Source: an uncultured Campylobacter sp.
Lineage (GTDB): Bacteria; Campylobacterota; Campylobacteria; Campylobacterales; Campylobacteraceae
Reading direction: 5' to 3'
DNA: 23,559 nucleotides
NCBI GenBank assembly: GCA_900539505.1
Contig: UQCL01000034.1
Coordinates: 1 to 23,559, forward strand
A model generated the notes under the pieces. The model had not been told where the DNA came from. It saw nothing but the letters and a program-made list of their open reading frames with translations, and did not search any database. Numbering within the stretch: position 1 is the stretch's first letter; each line of letters opens with the position of its first letter. This document shows, piece by piece, positions 15,561 to 23,517 of the stretch. A program made the translations under genes and the position numbers.

Positions 15561-15567
15561 TATAATA
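15561..15567. promoter_or_regulatory. Overlapping divergent -10 boxes for tyrA and bamA
   Basis: TATAAT at 15561-15566 (plus) would serve tyrA, with TGCG just upstream. The same bases read on the minus strand give TATTAT (15562-15567), 33 bases before the bamA start. The plus-strand box is a perfect consensus; the bamA one is weaker and other sites are possible. Confidence 0.5.
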
Positions 15568-15609
15568 CCACATTAAAATTAAAACTTGCATATATCAAAA
15601 AGGAATTTT

Positions 15610-16440
15610 ATGAAGATAGGAATTATCGGCTTGGGTCTCATCGGCGGCTCTCTTGGGCTATGTCTAAAAAGCACCAAAATCATTAGCGCCGTCTATGGCT
15701 GCGACATCAGCCGCGAAAATGAAAAAGAAGCTCTGAGACTTGGGCTCGTGCATGAAATTTTAAGTCTAGAGCAGATGAAGCAAAGCTGTGACGCGATCTT
15801 TCTTGCAATCCCCGTGGAGGCAATTATTGAGACGTTGCAAAAACTAAGCGACTGCAGAAGTGAAACGACAATCATCGATCTGGGAAGCACGAAATTTAAA
15901 ATTTTGCAAAGCTGCCCGCCGCAGATCAGACGAAATTTCATCGCAGCGCACCCAATGGCTGGTACCGAAAACTCCGGCCCGCAAGCGGCATTTAAAGAGC
16001 TTTTAAACGGCGCAGTAGTCGTCATCTGCGACGATCACGGCGCAGACGAAGTGCATATCAAACGAGCGGTCGAAATTTTTTCGTTCGCGGGAATGAAGAT
16101 CGTATTTATGGACGCAGAAAGCCACGATCACCACGTAGCGCTCATCTCGCACCTGCCCCACGCGATCAGCTACTCGCTCGTAAACAGCGTGCTAAAAGAG
16201 GAAAATCGCCGCAACATCATAAATTTAGCCGGCGGTAGCTTTTCGGGCATGAGCCGTATCGCCAAAAGCTCGCCGCAGATGTGGGTCGATATTTTTAAGC
16301 AAAACCGCACAAACCTGCTGGACGCTATAGATGCTTTTAAAAACGAGTTGGATCTTTGCGTACAGATGATTGAGGGCGAGCGCTGGGATGAGCTTGAGGC
16401 GTGGATGTATGAAGCGCGTAAGCTAAGGGATATTATTTAA
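15610..16440 (+). CDS. tyrA: Prephenate dehydrogenase
   Basis: 276 residues from the ATG at 15610. This start is chosen over an upstream ATG at 15586 because AAAGGAA precedes it and the protein then opens with the NAD-binding KIGIIGLGLIGGSLG. The catalytic-domain motif HPMAGTENSGP follows (from H114), then the helical TyrA domain with SHLPHAISY and NLAGGSFSGMSRIAKSSP. It oxidatively decarboxylates prephenate to 4-hydroxyphenylpyruvate for tyrosine synthesis, using NAD+ or NADP+. There is no chorismate mutase or ACT domain, so it is a monofunctional enzyme. It is divergent from bamA. No clear terminator was seen before the convergent metallophosphoesterase gene. Confidence 0.96.
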   Translation: MKIGIIGLGLIGGSLGLCLKSTKIISAVYGCDISRENEKEALRLGLVHEILSLEQMKQSCDAIFLAIPVEAIIETLQKLSDCRSETTIIDLGSTKFKILQSCPPQIRRNFIAAHPMAGTENSGPQAAFKELLNGAVVVICDDHGADEVHIKRAVEIFSFAGMKIVFMDAESHDHHVALISHLPHAISYSLVNSVLKEENRRNIINLAGGSFSGMSRIAKSSPQMWVDIFKQNRTNLLDAIDAFKNELDLCVQMIEGERWDELEAWMYEARKLRDII

Positions 16441-16556
16441 AATTTACCCGCACGGCTAGGCTGCGCGATGAGCGCGGTAAAAACTTGCCTTTAAAATTTA
16501 TCGCGTTTATAGCCTACGCAAATTTAAATTTTAATCCGCGCTATCCCGATACAAAC

Positions 16557-17288
16557 TCAAAAATCTATGCACTCCTGCGTAAAAATTTTCTTTGAGGGAA
16601 ACTCCAGCGCGCAAAGCCTCGCCTTCTCGCCCCAGTGCTTTTTATAAACACAGCCCAGATCGATATTTGCGCTAAATTCCGTAATGACGGGCTTTTTTAC
16701 TGGCGTGTGCCCGTAGACATTAAAAATTCCATCATTCGCGCTATCATCTCCGCGCCCGCTTAGCACGTGAGCGGCGAAGCTTTTCGCGCGCTCTGCATCG
16801 CGTCTAATCCCCCACGCGCGACCCACTGCGGAGTGCGATACGACGAGGGCGCGACCGCTTTCATCACACAAATCATACTCCAGGTAAATCGGCAGCCGCG
16901 AGACAAACCGCAGATGCTCCTTGCATTGTTTCACGCCTCCGTGACGATAATACGACGCTAGCGTCGCTTCACCGCCGTTATTAAATAGCCAGCTTTCATC
17001 CAGGCTAAAAAATGCGTAGAGGTCATTTGAGCTCGTAAATTTGCCCGTCTTTGCGCACCTTAGGGCAGTTTTTGCGTTGCTTACAAAGCGCTTTTCGTGA
17101 TTGCCCATCACCGCGTCATATCCGCGGACGCGCACAAGCTCCACCACATCCGCGCTCGCAGGACCTCGGTCGATCAGATCGCCCACGAAGCAAATTTTAC
17201 TATCAAATTTACGCGGCAGCTGCTCTATCAGAGCCAAAAGCGATCTGTAGCAGCCATGCACGTCGCCGATAATGTAGATATTTTGCAT
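16557..17288 (-). CDS. Calcineurin-like metallophosphoesterase (PP1/ApaH-like)
   Basis: 243 residues. The two-metal phosphoesterase motifs are complete: GDVHG (D9, H11), GDLIDRG (D37, D40, R41), GNHE (N63, H64, E65), then a VVSH and a VYGHTP motif in the C-terminal half. This set places it with bacterial serine/threonine protein phosphatase (PrpA-like) and diadenosine tetraphosphatase-like enzymes. The sequence does not settle whether the substrate is a phosphoprotein or a dinucleotide. SD AAGGAG precedes the ATG closely. It is the last of a minus-strand group with dusB and a small membrane protein, 98 bases after the latter. It is probably cytosolic. Confidence 0.88.
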   Translation of the reverse strand: MQNIYIIGDVHGCYRSLLALIEQLPRKFDSKICFVGDLIDRGPASADVVELVRVRGYDAVMGNHEKRFVSNAKTALRCAKTGKFTSSNDLYAFFSLDESWLFNNGGEATLASYYRHGGVKQCKEHLRFVSRLPIYLEYDLCDESGRALVVSHSAVGRAWGIRRDAERAKSFAAHVLSGRGDDSANDGIFNVYGHTPVKKPVITEFSANIDLGCVYKKHWGEKARLCALEFPSKKIFTQECIDF

Positions 17289-17386
17289 AATTTCTCCTTA
17301 AATTTTAACGCCATCGTCTTTTAATGCGCGGGCTATGATATAAGCGGTAGATAAAAGCTCTGCGCTAAATTTTAAAATTTCGCGCG

Positions 17387-17824
17387 CTAGGACTTGGGCG
17401 GATAAATCTGCTTTAGGACCTCGGCTACGACGATCATAAAAAGAACGATAGATATTAATGCGCTAAGCAATGCGGAATAGAAGTCAACAAGGTTTGTATC
17501 CGAAATGCAAACAGCCGCAATTATTATCCCTAAATATGGCGATAGTATCCAAATCGCCACGATCGGCAAAAACAGATTGACGAAAAAATTCACAAGCCTA
17601 TCAAAATCCTTTAGCTTTTTGGCAAGCACCGCGCAAACCCCGCAAAAAGATATCCACAAAAATATGAAATATACGCACTTCTGCTGTAGCCATTCTATGG
17701 GATCGTCATCCCAGACGCTAGACGTGTCAAAAATCCGCCATACCACAAAATCGCCCAAGCTCGAAATATTCATCAAGCAAAAACTCATCGAAAATGCGCA
17801 GGCTATAATTTTTAAAATAATCAT
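17387..17824 (-). CDS. Four-helix membrane protein of unknown function
   Basis: 145 residues from the ATG at 17822-17824. A TTG one codon upstream is also in frame, but SD AGGAG sits 5 bases before the ATG. Hydrophobic segments lie near residues 2-22, 52-69, 78-107 and 119-139. An acidic, tryptophan-containing loop (WDDDPIEWLQ, about 38-47) falls after the first. I do not recognise a family. It lies 22 bases after dusB and upstream of the phosphoesterase, all on the minus strand, so it may be cotranscribed. Nothing suggests truncation. Confidence 0.7.
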   Translation of the reverse strand: MIILKIIACAFSMSFCLMNISSLGDFVVWRIFDTSSVWDDDPIEWLQQKCVYFIFLWISFCGVCAVLAKKLKDFDRLVNFFVNLFLPIVAIWILSPYLGIIIAAVCISDTNLVDFYSALLSALISIVLFMIVVAEVLKQIYPPKS

Positions 17825-17846
17825 CAAAGCTCCTAAAATTCTAAAT

Positions 17847-18773
17847 TTAGCTAAAAAATTCCTCGATCAGCCGCGCCATCTCGCTCTCGGCGGCGACGTG
17901 ATTGATCTGCTCGCGAAAGCTTGCAGCATTTTCGCGCCCCTTGGAGTATTCGTGCAGATGCTTGCGAAATATCGCTACGCCGTGGCTACCGTAATGGCCG
18001 AGCATTTGGGAGAAATGATAAAGCACGAGCTCTCTTTTTAGCGCGTCGCTTGCCTGTTCGCCCGTTTTGATCTCGCGAAAGATCCACGGCCTGCCGATTA
18101 CCGCGCGACCGATCATCAGCGCATCCGCGCCGCTAAGGTCTCGCACTGCGGGCGCATTGGCGGAGTTTATGTCGCCGTTTGCGATCACGGGGATTTGCAG
18201 CGCGCATTTGGCTCTTGCGATCGCGCCGTAATCCACCGCCGCGCTGTATCCGCCCGCTCTGGTGCGGCCGTGAATCGCGATAAAATCGGCTCCTGCGCTT
18301 TGTACGGCGCGCGCGATATTTTCGATATCCACGGTGCCGAAGCCCAGCCGCACCTTCGCGCTCGTAAATTTTTTGTTCGAATACTTTTTGATCATCTCAA
18401 CCAGGCGCGACAGACGGGGCAGATCAAGCAGCAGCGCCGAGCCGGCGCCCTGCTTTACGACCTTGGGAACGGGGCAGCCGCAGTTTAGATCGATGCCGTC
18501 GATGCTGTCAAATTTATTGATGAGCAAAACCGCCTTTTTGATGATCTCCGCATCGCTGCCTGCGATCTGCACGAAAAAGGGGGTTTCCGCGGCGTTTTTT
18601 TCGAGCATCTTTAGCGTCTTTTCACCCTCGAAAACAAGGGCGTTTGCGCTTATCATCTCGCTTACGGTCGCGTCGCAGCCGAATTTTTTCACTACGCCCC
18701 GCAGCGGCGGATCCGAAAAGCCCGCCAAAGGCGCCAAAAATAGAGGGTCCCTTTTAAAAAAATCTTTCGTCAT
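17847..18773 (-). CDS. dusB: tRNA-dihydrouridine synthase (DusB-like)
   Basis: 308 residues. The FMN-dependent Dus TIM barrel starts with LFLAPLAGFSDPPLR (11-25). The active-site motif LNCGCPVPKV carries catalytic Cys100. Later come IHGRTRAGGYSA, IPVIANGDI and ADALMIGRAVIGRPWIF, the phosphate-binding end of the barrel, followed by the helical C-terminal domain. It reduces uridine to dihydrouridine in tRNA D-loops using NADPH and FMN. B is chosen as the usual subfamily for such proteins, but the subfamily is not proven. The Shine-Dalgarno is weak (GAGAAA). It heads the minus-strand group with a small membrane protein and a phosphoesterase. Confidence 0.92.
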   Translation of the reverse strand: MTKDFFKRDPLFLAPLAGFSDPPLRGVVKKFGCDATVSEMISANALVFEGEKTLKMLEKNAAETPFFVQIAGSDAEIIKKAVLLINKFDSIDGIDLNCGCPVPKVVKQGAGSALLLDLPRLSRLVEMIKKYSNKKFTSAKVRLGFGTVDIENIARAVQSAGADFIAIHGRTRAGGYSAAVDYGAIARAKCALQIPVIANGDINSANAPAVRDLSGADALMIGRAVIGRPWIFREIKTGEQASDALKRELVLYHFSQMLGHYGSHGVAIFRKHLHEYSKGRENAASFREQINHVAAESEMARLIEEFFS

Positions 18774-19310
18774 TTTAAATTTCTCATTTTGATTTCGTCC
18801 AAATTTAAACCTTTAAATTTAACGCCGCAACGCTTGCAGCGGGTTCTGTCACAAGCTTTAAAATTTTAAATTTCATAGACCGCGTATTCGCATTTAGGCG
18901 CGATTTTATTTTTAAGCTTGGCTAATTTGCATGGCGGCAAAACGGCAGCAAAGATGATCGCCACTAAATTTTATTTGCGCGGCGAACCCAGCAAGCAGCT
19001 TGCAAAACGCCGCACGGATTTTAAAATTTCAGCACTTTATTCGGCTAGCAAGTCTTGCGCTTTACGTTTAAATTTTAAATTTAATCGCGTAAATGCAAAA
19101 TCCGTTTACGCGCACACTACACAAACAAATCTTTTAAATTTTACCGCTTGTACGCATTGATCTTTCGATAAATTTTGAAATTTCAAATTTGCGCGAGTTA
19201 GAATTTTACCCGCACTTTAAAATTTATCGCGCAGGCTGTGTTTAATGGACGCAAAGAGCGTAAAAGCAGCCTCTCTTACCCGCATAAAACGAACTCGCAA
19301 AATTACCGAG
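18774..19310. other. 0.54 kb stretch with no credible gene
   Basis: Rich in AAATTT words, with two exact palindromic elements: AAATTTAAA, CC, TTTAAATTT at 18801-18820, and TTTGAAATTTCAAA at 19174-19187. The first lies 28 bases before dusB and could affect its transcription. A plus-strand open frame at 18918-19160 looks like chance. No tRNA or terminator was recognised. Confidence 0.55.
18801..18820. repeat. Perfect inverted repeat upstream of dusB
   Basis: Nine-base arms AAATTTAAA and TTTAAATTT flank CC. It is made only of A and T, in a region full of such words, so it may be composition rather than a binding site. Its place just before dusB makes an operator or promoter role possible. Confidence 0.4.
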
Positions 19311-20312
19311 CTAAAATAACAGCGACGCAGGAACGTTTTTGCCGTTATCGCGCAAGAATAACAGAATTTTGAACTTCTCAAACTCGTCGCCGTCGGCAAG
19401 GCTTAGCTGCTCTCTAAACTCGTCGATCATACCAAGCTCATATAACGCGTACAGATATGCCTCGGTTGCTTCTTGATTCTCGTTTTTGAGCCGCTCGAAA
19501 AAGGCTTTGTATTGCTCTGGAGCGAGATGATTTTTTAGCTTTTTGGCAAAGCCGATAAAATCCTGCTCGTTAAATTTTTCATTATTTACGAGATCGAAAA
19601 GCTCCTCGCTACTGATCTCAAAGCTCGCGTCATTCACCGCGCGATCCACTAAAATATTTACCTCGGCTATATCTTGAGGAATTTTATAGGCCTTGATCTT
19701 ATCGTAGCTTCCTTTGGCAAGCGCTACGGCATAGGCTTTTTTAGTGATATTTTCGCTATAAACGCCCTTAGTTTTTAAAATTTCATACGCATACGCAGGC
19801 TCGGCGTCGAGGCGGTTGAGTTCGTTTTGTAAAAATAGTCCGTTATCTTTAGGAAGTTTATATTTTCGCAGATCCGCCACTTCGCCGTTTTTAACCTTCT
19901 CGATAACGCCTATGACCTCTTTTAGATCCTCATTTTTGACATCTATGCCGGTGCTATCGTACCACGGAGATAAAATTTTAGTAAGCTCGCTCGGATCTTT
20001 AAAATACTCGGTTTTAAAGTCTTTATTGGTATCAAGACCCAGCAAAACCTCTTTACTCATCGCATCGTATGCGCTTAGATCCTTTGCGATCGCCCTTTTT
20101 GTGCGGTAAAACGCGAAGCTATGAAAAACGATATGAAAAATCGCCAAAATCATATATAAAATTAACGGCAGTACGATCCACACCGCCACAGGAAGCGTAA
20201 GCGTAAAACCGAAAAGCCCCAGTGTATAGCTACTGCTTTGCTGCGTAAAAACTAAAATCGCGACGATTGCGATATAGACGATCGAATATAAAAAGAATTG
20301 CTTGGTTTTCAT
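19311..20312 (-). CDS. Membrane-anchored helical protein of unknown function
   Basis: 333 residues. Two hydrophobic segments (about 6-24 and 38-66) form an N-terminal hairpin. The remainder (about 70-333) is soluble, charged and predicted mostly helical. Its pattern (ELFDLVNNEKFNEQDFIGFAKKL, AYLYALYELGMIDEFREQL) is reminiscent of helical repeats, though no named repeat is certain. The soluble part probably faces the cytosol, since both ends would be on the same side. SD AGGAG lies within the end of dksA and the gene starts 2 bases after the dksA stop, so it is coupled to dksA. From memory C. jejuni has an uncharacterised membrane protein in the same place (Cj0124c). Function unknown. Confidence 0.85.
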   Translation of the reverse strand: MKTKQFFLYSIVYIAIVAILVFTQQSSSYTLGLFGFTLTLPVAVWIVLPLILYMILAIFHIVFHSFAFYRTKRAIAKDLSAYDAMSKEVLLGLDTNKDFKTEYFKDPSELTKILSPWYDSTGIDVKNEDLKEVIGVIEKVKNGEVADLRKYKLPKDNGLFLQNELNRLDAEPAYAYEILKTKGVYSENITKKAYAVALAKGSYDKIKAYKIPQDIAEVNILVDRAVNDASFEISSEELFDLVNNEKFNEQDFIGFAKKLKNHLAPEQYKAFFERLKNENQEATEAYLYALYELGMIDEFREQLSLADGDEFEKFKILLFLRDNGKNVPASLLF

Positions 20313-20314
20313 AG

Positions 20315-20671
20315 CTAACTCCTATTTTGCTTTTCCGCCTGTTCCTTGCACGAAATGCACAATCTCGCCTCCGGATTTACTTTAAGACGCTCTAAGCTTA
20401 TCTGCTCACCGCAGCTCTCACAAAGTCCATAAGTGCCGTTTTCGATGCGCTTAAGCGCGCTTTCGATCTCTAAAAACACCTTTTGTTGATTAACATTGAG
20501 CGAGTATTCGATGCTTAAATCCGTATTCATGCTCGCTACGTCAAAATCATCCGCAGCTTTATTTTCGCGCAATTCCGAAATTTCATTTACAGAGCTATTA
20601 ATATTGGCGATGAGTTGCTCTCTTTTTTCTTCTAGAATTTTCTTGTAAAATTTCAACTCGTTTTTCTTCAT
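20315..20671 (-). CDS. dksA: DksA/TraR-family transcription factor
   Basis: 118 residues. A coiled-coil (about 5-35 and 55-80) carries the acidic tip DDFDVA (41-46, the DxxDxA motif). A C4 zinc finger follows, with C84, C87, C105 and C108 (CESC ... CISC). DksA binds RNA polymerase through the secondary channel and, with ppGpp, adjusts transcription of stable RNA and biosynthetic genes. It is shorter than E. coli DksA (151), as is usual in this group. SD AGGGA precedes the ATG by 5 bases. It is 9 bases after rlmH and 2 bases before the next gene, so it is in the accD operon. Confidence 0.94.
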   Translation of the reverse strand: MKKNELKFYKKILEEKREQLIANINSSVNEISELRENKAADDFDVASMNTDLSIEYSLNVNQQKVFLEIESALKRIENGTYGLCESCGEQISLERLKVNPEARLCISCKEQAEKQNRS

Positions 20672-20680
20672 TATTTCCCT

Positions 20681-21133
20681 TTATTTGTGATATGGATGGT
20701 TTGCGTTAATGCACAATGCGCGAAAAATTTGCTCAAAGAGCAAAAGTTTAGCGATTTTGTGCGCTAACGTAAGCCTGCTAAGACTGATTATTTTATCGGC
20801 TTTTGCCTTAAAATTTTCACTAAGCCCATAAGCGCCACCGATGAAAAACGACACGGCGCTTTTATCCTTTAGCATACTCGCAAATTCCACACTATCTAGC
20901 TCCTGCCCGCGCTCATCCAGAGCAACGACGTATCCGCTAAGACGCGGTAGATAAGCTTCATCATACGCCTTAAGCGCTAGCTCAGCAGATGTGCTTTGTG
21001 CGCGAGCGATATTAGCATTAAAAAACGTCTCATCTCGCACCGCGGCAAATTTAGCCGCCATTTTTTTATAATCGCTTATCGCGCCTGCGAACTCGTCCGT
21101 GCCCTTTTGGATGGAATTTACCGTTATCTGCAC
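20681..21133 (-). CDS. rlmH: 23S rRNA pseudouridine-1915 N3-methyltransferase RlmH
   Basis: 150 residues, the size of the SPOUT methyltransferase RlmH. Family blocks are visible: YVVALDERGQELDSVEFA, the knot loop FFIGGAYGLSE and the C-terminal LSRLTLAHKIAKLLLFEQIFRALCINANHPYHK. It methylates pseudouridine 1915 in helix 69 of 23S rRNA using AdoMet. The start codon is GTG, overlapping the accD stop by one base (TAGTG), which implies coupled translation. dksA follows after 9 bases. The one-base overlap supports this start over any internal one. Confidence 0.95.
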   Translation of the reverse strand: MQITVNSIQKGTDEFAGAISDYKKMAAKFAAVRDETFFNANIARAQSTSAELALKAYDEAYLPRLSGYVVALDERGQELDSVEFASMLKDKSAVSFFIGGAYGLSENFKAKADKIISLSRLTLAHKIAKLLLFEQIFRALCINANHPYHK

Positions 21134-22032
21134 TACTCTTCGCTTCCCTCTTCGTGTAGCGACTTATCGCTCGTGTCATCGATCTGCACGGCGTTTTTGC
21201 TAAGCACGTTGATTATATCGCTTAAATACTGTCTCATCTCAGCTCTAGGCACGATCGCATCAATTAGTCCGTGCTCAAGCAGAAATTCCGATCTCTGAAA
21301 GCCCTCTGGAAGATCCGCACCTATGGTTTGCTTGATGACGCGCTGCCCGGCAAAGCCGATAAGAGCGCCGGGCTCTGCGATGATGATATCTCCCAGCCAC
21401 GCAAAAGACGCGCTCACACCGCCCATCGTAGGATCGGTAAGAACGGAGATGAAAGGAATCTTATGCTCGGATAAAATTTTAAGCGCGGCAGAGGTTTTGC
21501 TCATCTGCATTAGCGAAAAGGTGCTTTCTTGCATCCTTGCGCCGCCGCTTGCGCTTACGATGATTAGCGGCTCGTTTTTATCCAGACTGCGCTTTACGGC
21601 GCGCACGATCTTTTCGCCCTCCACGGAGCCTAGGCTTCCGCCCATGAAGTTAAAATCAAACACCACGAGCTGAATTTTTTGGTGACTTATGGCGCCCTCG
21701 CCCGCGATCACTGCGCTAAGCCTGCCCGTTTTTTCTTTGCTCTCGGCAATACGCTTTTTGTAGGATTTTTTATCGACGAATTTTAGCGGATCTATGGGCT
21801 GCAAATTTTGATCGTACTCCACGAAAGAGCCTTCATCGCAGATCAGATCGATGCGAGCCTGCGCGTCAAAACGAAGGTGATAGTTACACTTGGGGCAAAC
21901 GCTATGATTTTGCTCGACCTCTTTGCTATACATCAGCGCGCCGCATCCTGGGCACTTGATCCAATGCGTAGGAGCTTCGCTCGGTGCGGGCTGCGTTCTA
22001 CGTATTTTTGAAAATAGATCTCCAAAATTCAT
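21133..22032 (-). CDS. accD: Acetyl-CoA carboxylase carboxyltransferase beta subunit
   Basis: 299 residues. The N-terminal zinc finger is C27-x2-C30 and C46-x2-C49. The carboxyltransferase domain has GEGAISHQKIQLVVFDFNFMGGSLGSVEGEKI, then the oxyanion and CoA-binding ASGGARMQES and LTDPTMGGVSASFA. With AccA it moves the carboxyl group from carboxybiotin to acetyl-CoA to give malonyl-CoA, the first step of fatty acid synthesis. SD AAGGAAA precedes the ATG. It is first in the accD-rlmH-dksA-membrane protein run, with a perfect -10 box about 40 bases upstream. It is divergent from recO. Confidence 0.97.
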   Translation of the reverse strand: MNFGDLFSKIRRTQPAPSEAPTHWIKCPGCGALMYSKEVEQNHSVCPKCNYHLRFDAQARIDLICDEGSFVEYDQNLQPIDPLKFVDKKSYKKRIAESKEKTGRLSAVIAGEGAISHQKIQLVVFDFNFMGGSLGSVEGEKIVRAVKRSLDKNEPLIIVSASGGARMQESTFSLMQMSKTSAALKILSEHKIPFISVLTDPTMGGVSASFAWLGDIIIAEPGALIGFAGQRVIKQTIGADLPEGFQRSEFLLEHGLIDAIVPRAEMRQYLSDIINVLSKNAVQIDDTSDKSLHEEGSEE

Positions 22033-22068
22033 ATGATTTCCTTTAAATTCTATGAAATGAAACTTCTG

Positions 22069-22074
22069 ATTATA
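22069..22074 (-). promoter_or_regulatory. Putative -10 box for accD
   Basis: TATAAT on the minus strand, preceded by TTTTAGGT, lies 36 bases before the accD ATG. This gives a leader of about 30 bases. It fits Campylobacter sigma-70 promoters and is the only perfect box in the accD/recO gap. Confidence 0.55.
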
Positions 22075-22125
22075 ACCTAAAATTCTTTATTTAAATTTAT
22101 ATTTGAATTTCGCTAAAATAGGAAA

Positions 22126-22740
22126 ATGCAAGGATTTATATTAAAAACGACCAAGGTTAGGGATGAGGACTGCATCGTAGACATACTAAGCGAAAGTGCG
22201 CTCGTGCGTGCGTACCGCTTTTACGGCGCGCGCCATTCAAACATCATCCAGGGCTATAAAATCGACTTCGAGCTCTCGCAAAATCAAAATTTCCTCCCGC
22301 GCCTTAGCGGCGTGATGCATCTGGGATACGCGTGGCTCGCAAGCCGCGAGAAGCTGCTATTTTGGCAGCAGTTCATGCGGCTTTTGCACGCGCATCTAAA
22401 AGATGCCGAGCATCTGGATAAATTCTATTACGAGCTGCTAAACCACGCTGCTATGCGCTTTGGCAAACAAAATCCGCGCCGCATAATCGTTGAGAGCTAC
22501 GTTAAAATTTTAGAATTTGAGGGGCGGTTGCACGACGAGCCATATTGTTTTTTATGCGACGAAGAAATTTTAGAAAATATCGCGCTGTGCCGCGGCTTTT
22601 TGCCTGCGCACGAGAGCTGCGCGCAAAGAACGGGCTTTGCGCAGGATGAAATTTTAGAATTTTTACGAAGCAAAAAGACGCTAAATTTAAACGACGAGAC
22701 GGTAGAGAGGCTATACGACATAACGCTTGAGGGGCTTTGA
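22126..22740 (+). CDS. recO: DNA repair protein RecO
   Basis: 204 residues, the short form typical of Campylobacterota. The N-terminal OB-fold part (about 1-75) starts with MQGFILKTTKVRDEDCIV. A helical domain follows, then a four-cysteine zinc site: C141-x2-C144, C155 and C165. Bacterial RecO with RecR loads RecA onto single-stranded DNA and anneals complementary strands. The zinc site and start motif make the call; overall similarity to E. coli RecO is low in this group. ATG follows AATAGGAAA. It is divergent from accD, with 93 bases between starts, and convergent with the PAS gene. Confidence 0.85.
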   Translation: MQGFILKTTKVRDEDCIVDILSESALVRAYRFYGARHSNIIQGYKIDFELSQNQNFLPRLSGVMHLGYAWLASREKLLFWQQFMRLLHAHLKDAEHLDKFYYELLNHAAMRFGKQNPRRIIVESYVKILEFEGRLHDEPYCFLCDEEILENIALCRGFLPAHESCAQRTGFAQDEILEFLRSKKTLNLNDETVERLYDITLEGL

Positions 22741-22909
22741 TCTGTAGCGCATTTGATGTGGACGTAAAATTTCAAAGCTTGGGTGCTAAATTTAAAATTT
22801 CATAGAATTTCAAAATTTTATGAACGGGCGGTTTTGTACTTTATCTGCCTTTTCTCGCGCAAAGCCAAACAATCGCATTGCGCGGGGTTTGCATTAAATT
22901 TTAACTGGA

Positions 22910-23476
22910 CTAGCTAAAAAGCTTTTTCATCGCCTTAAAAAACATTGCGGTAAGCGGATTTGATTTGCCTGAGACCTTTGCGATCCAGCTCTCGTAGGTC
23001 TCGCCTTTGCTTTTTAAAAAGTCCACGAGCGCCTTCTGGCTGGCCTGCATACCGCCGTTTCTTTCGGCATCCAGCAATGCCCTATAAATTGGCTCTATAG
23101 TTTCGATCGCAGATCTTGGCGGAGCCTTGCGAAATGCCGTGTATTCGGTGATCTGCCCTGTCACAGGATCTTTTTTAGAAGTAAATTCCGTAATGACCCA
23201 ATAAAAGCGCCCGTCTTTGGCTAAATTTTTAACCACGGCGGTAAAATCCTTGCCTTGTTGTATCGTATCCCACATAAGCTTAAACGCTATGCGCGGCATG
23301 TCCGGATGTCGTATGATGTTATGCGGCTGCCCCAAGAGCTCAAGCTCACTATAGCCACAAATCATACAAAAATACGGATTTGCAAACGTGATAATGCCCT
23401 TCGGATCGGTTTTGGAAACGATATAGCGCTTCTCATCGAGTTTGATTTCCTGATTAATCGGAGTCGGTCTTTGCAT
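22910..23476 (-). CDS. Aer/CetB-type PAS sensor protein
   Basis: 188 residues. A PAS domain (about 15-125) has the Aer pattern: TDPKGIITFANPYFCMICGYSELELLGQPHNIIRHPDMP, then MWDTIQQGKDFTAVVKNLAKDGRFYWV. In Aer and C. jejuni CetB this fold binds FAD and senses redox state for energy taxis. There is no methyl-accepting or membrane domain, so like CetB it would need a separate partner such as CetA, not seen here. The helical C-terminus (about 135-188) has no named domain. AAAGGATT precedes the ATG well, so the gene is complete although the contig ends 41 bases upstream. Only real sequence up to 23517 should be used to look for its promoter. Confidence 0.85.
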   Translation of the reverse strand: MQRPTPINQEIKLDEKRYIVSKTDPKGIITFANPYFCMICGYSELELLGQPHNIIRHPDMPRIAFKLMWDTIQQGKDFTAVVKNLAKDGRFYWVITEFTSKKDPVTGQITEYTAFRKAPPRSAIETIEPIYRALLDAERNGGMQASQKALVDFLKSKGETYESWIAKVSGKSNPLTAMFFKAMKKLFS

Positions 23477-23517
23477 TTTTAATCCTTTGCTTAAAAATTT
23501 ATTGCAGAGTATATAAA

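Noticed and set aside
18918..19160. 80-codon open frame on the plus strand in the gap before dusB
   Set aside because: Low-complexity composition, no start signal and no family resemblance.
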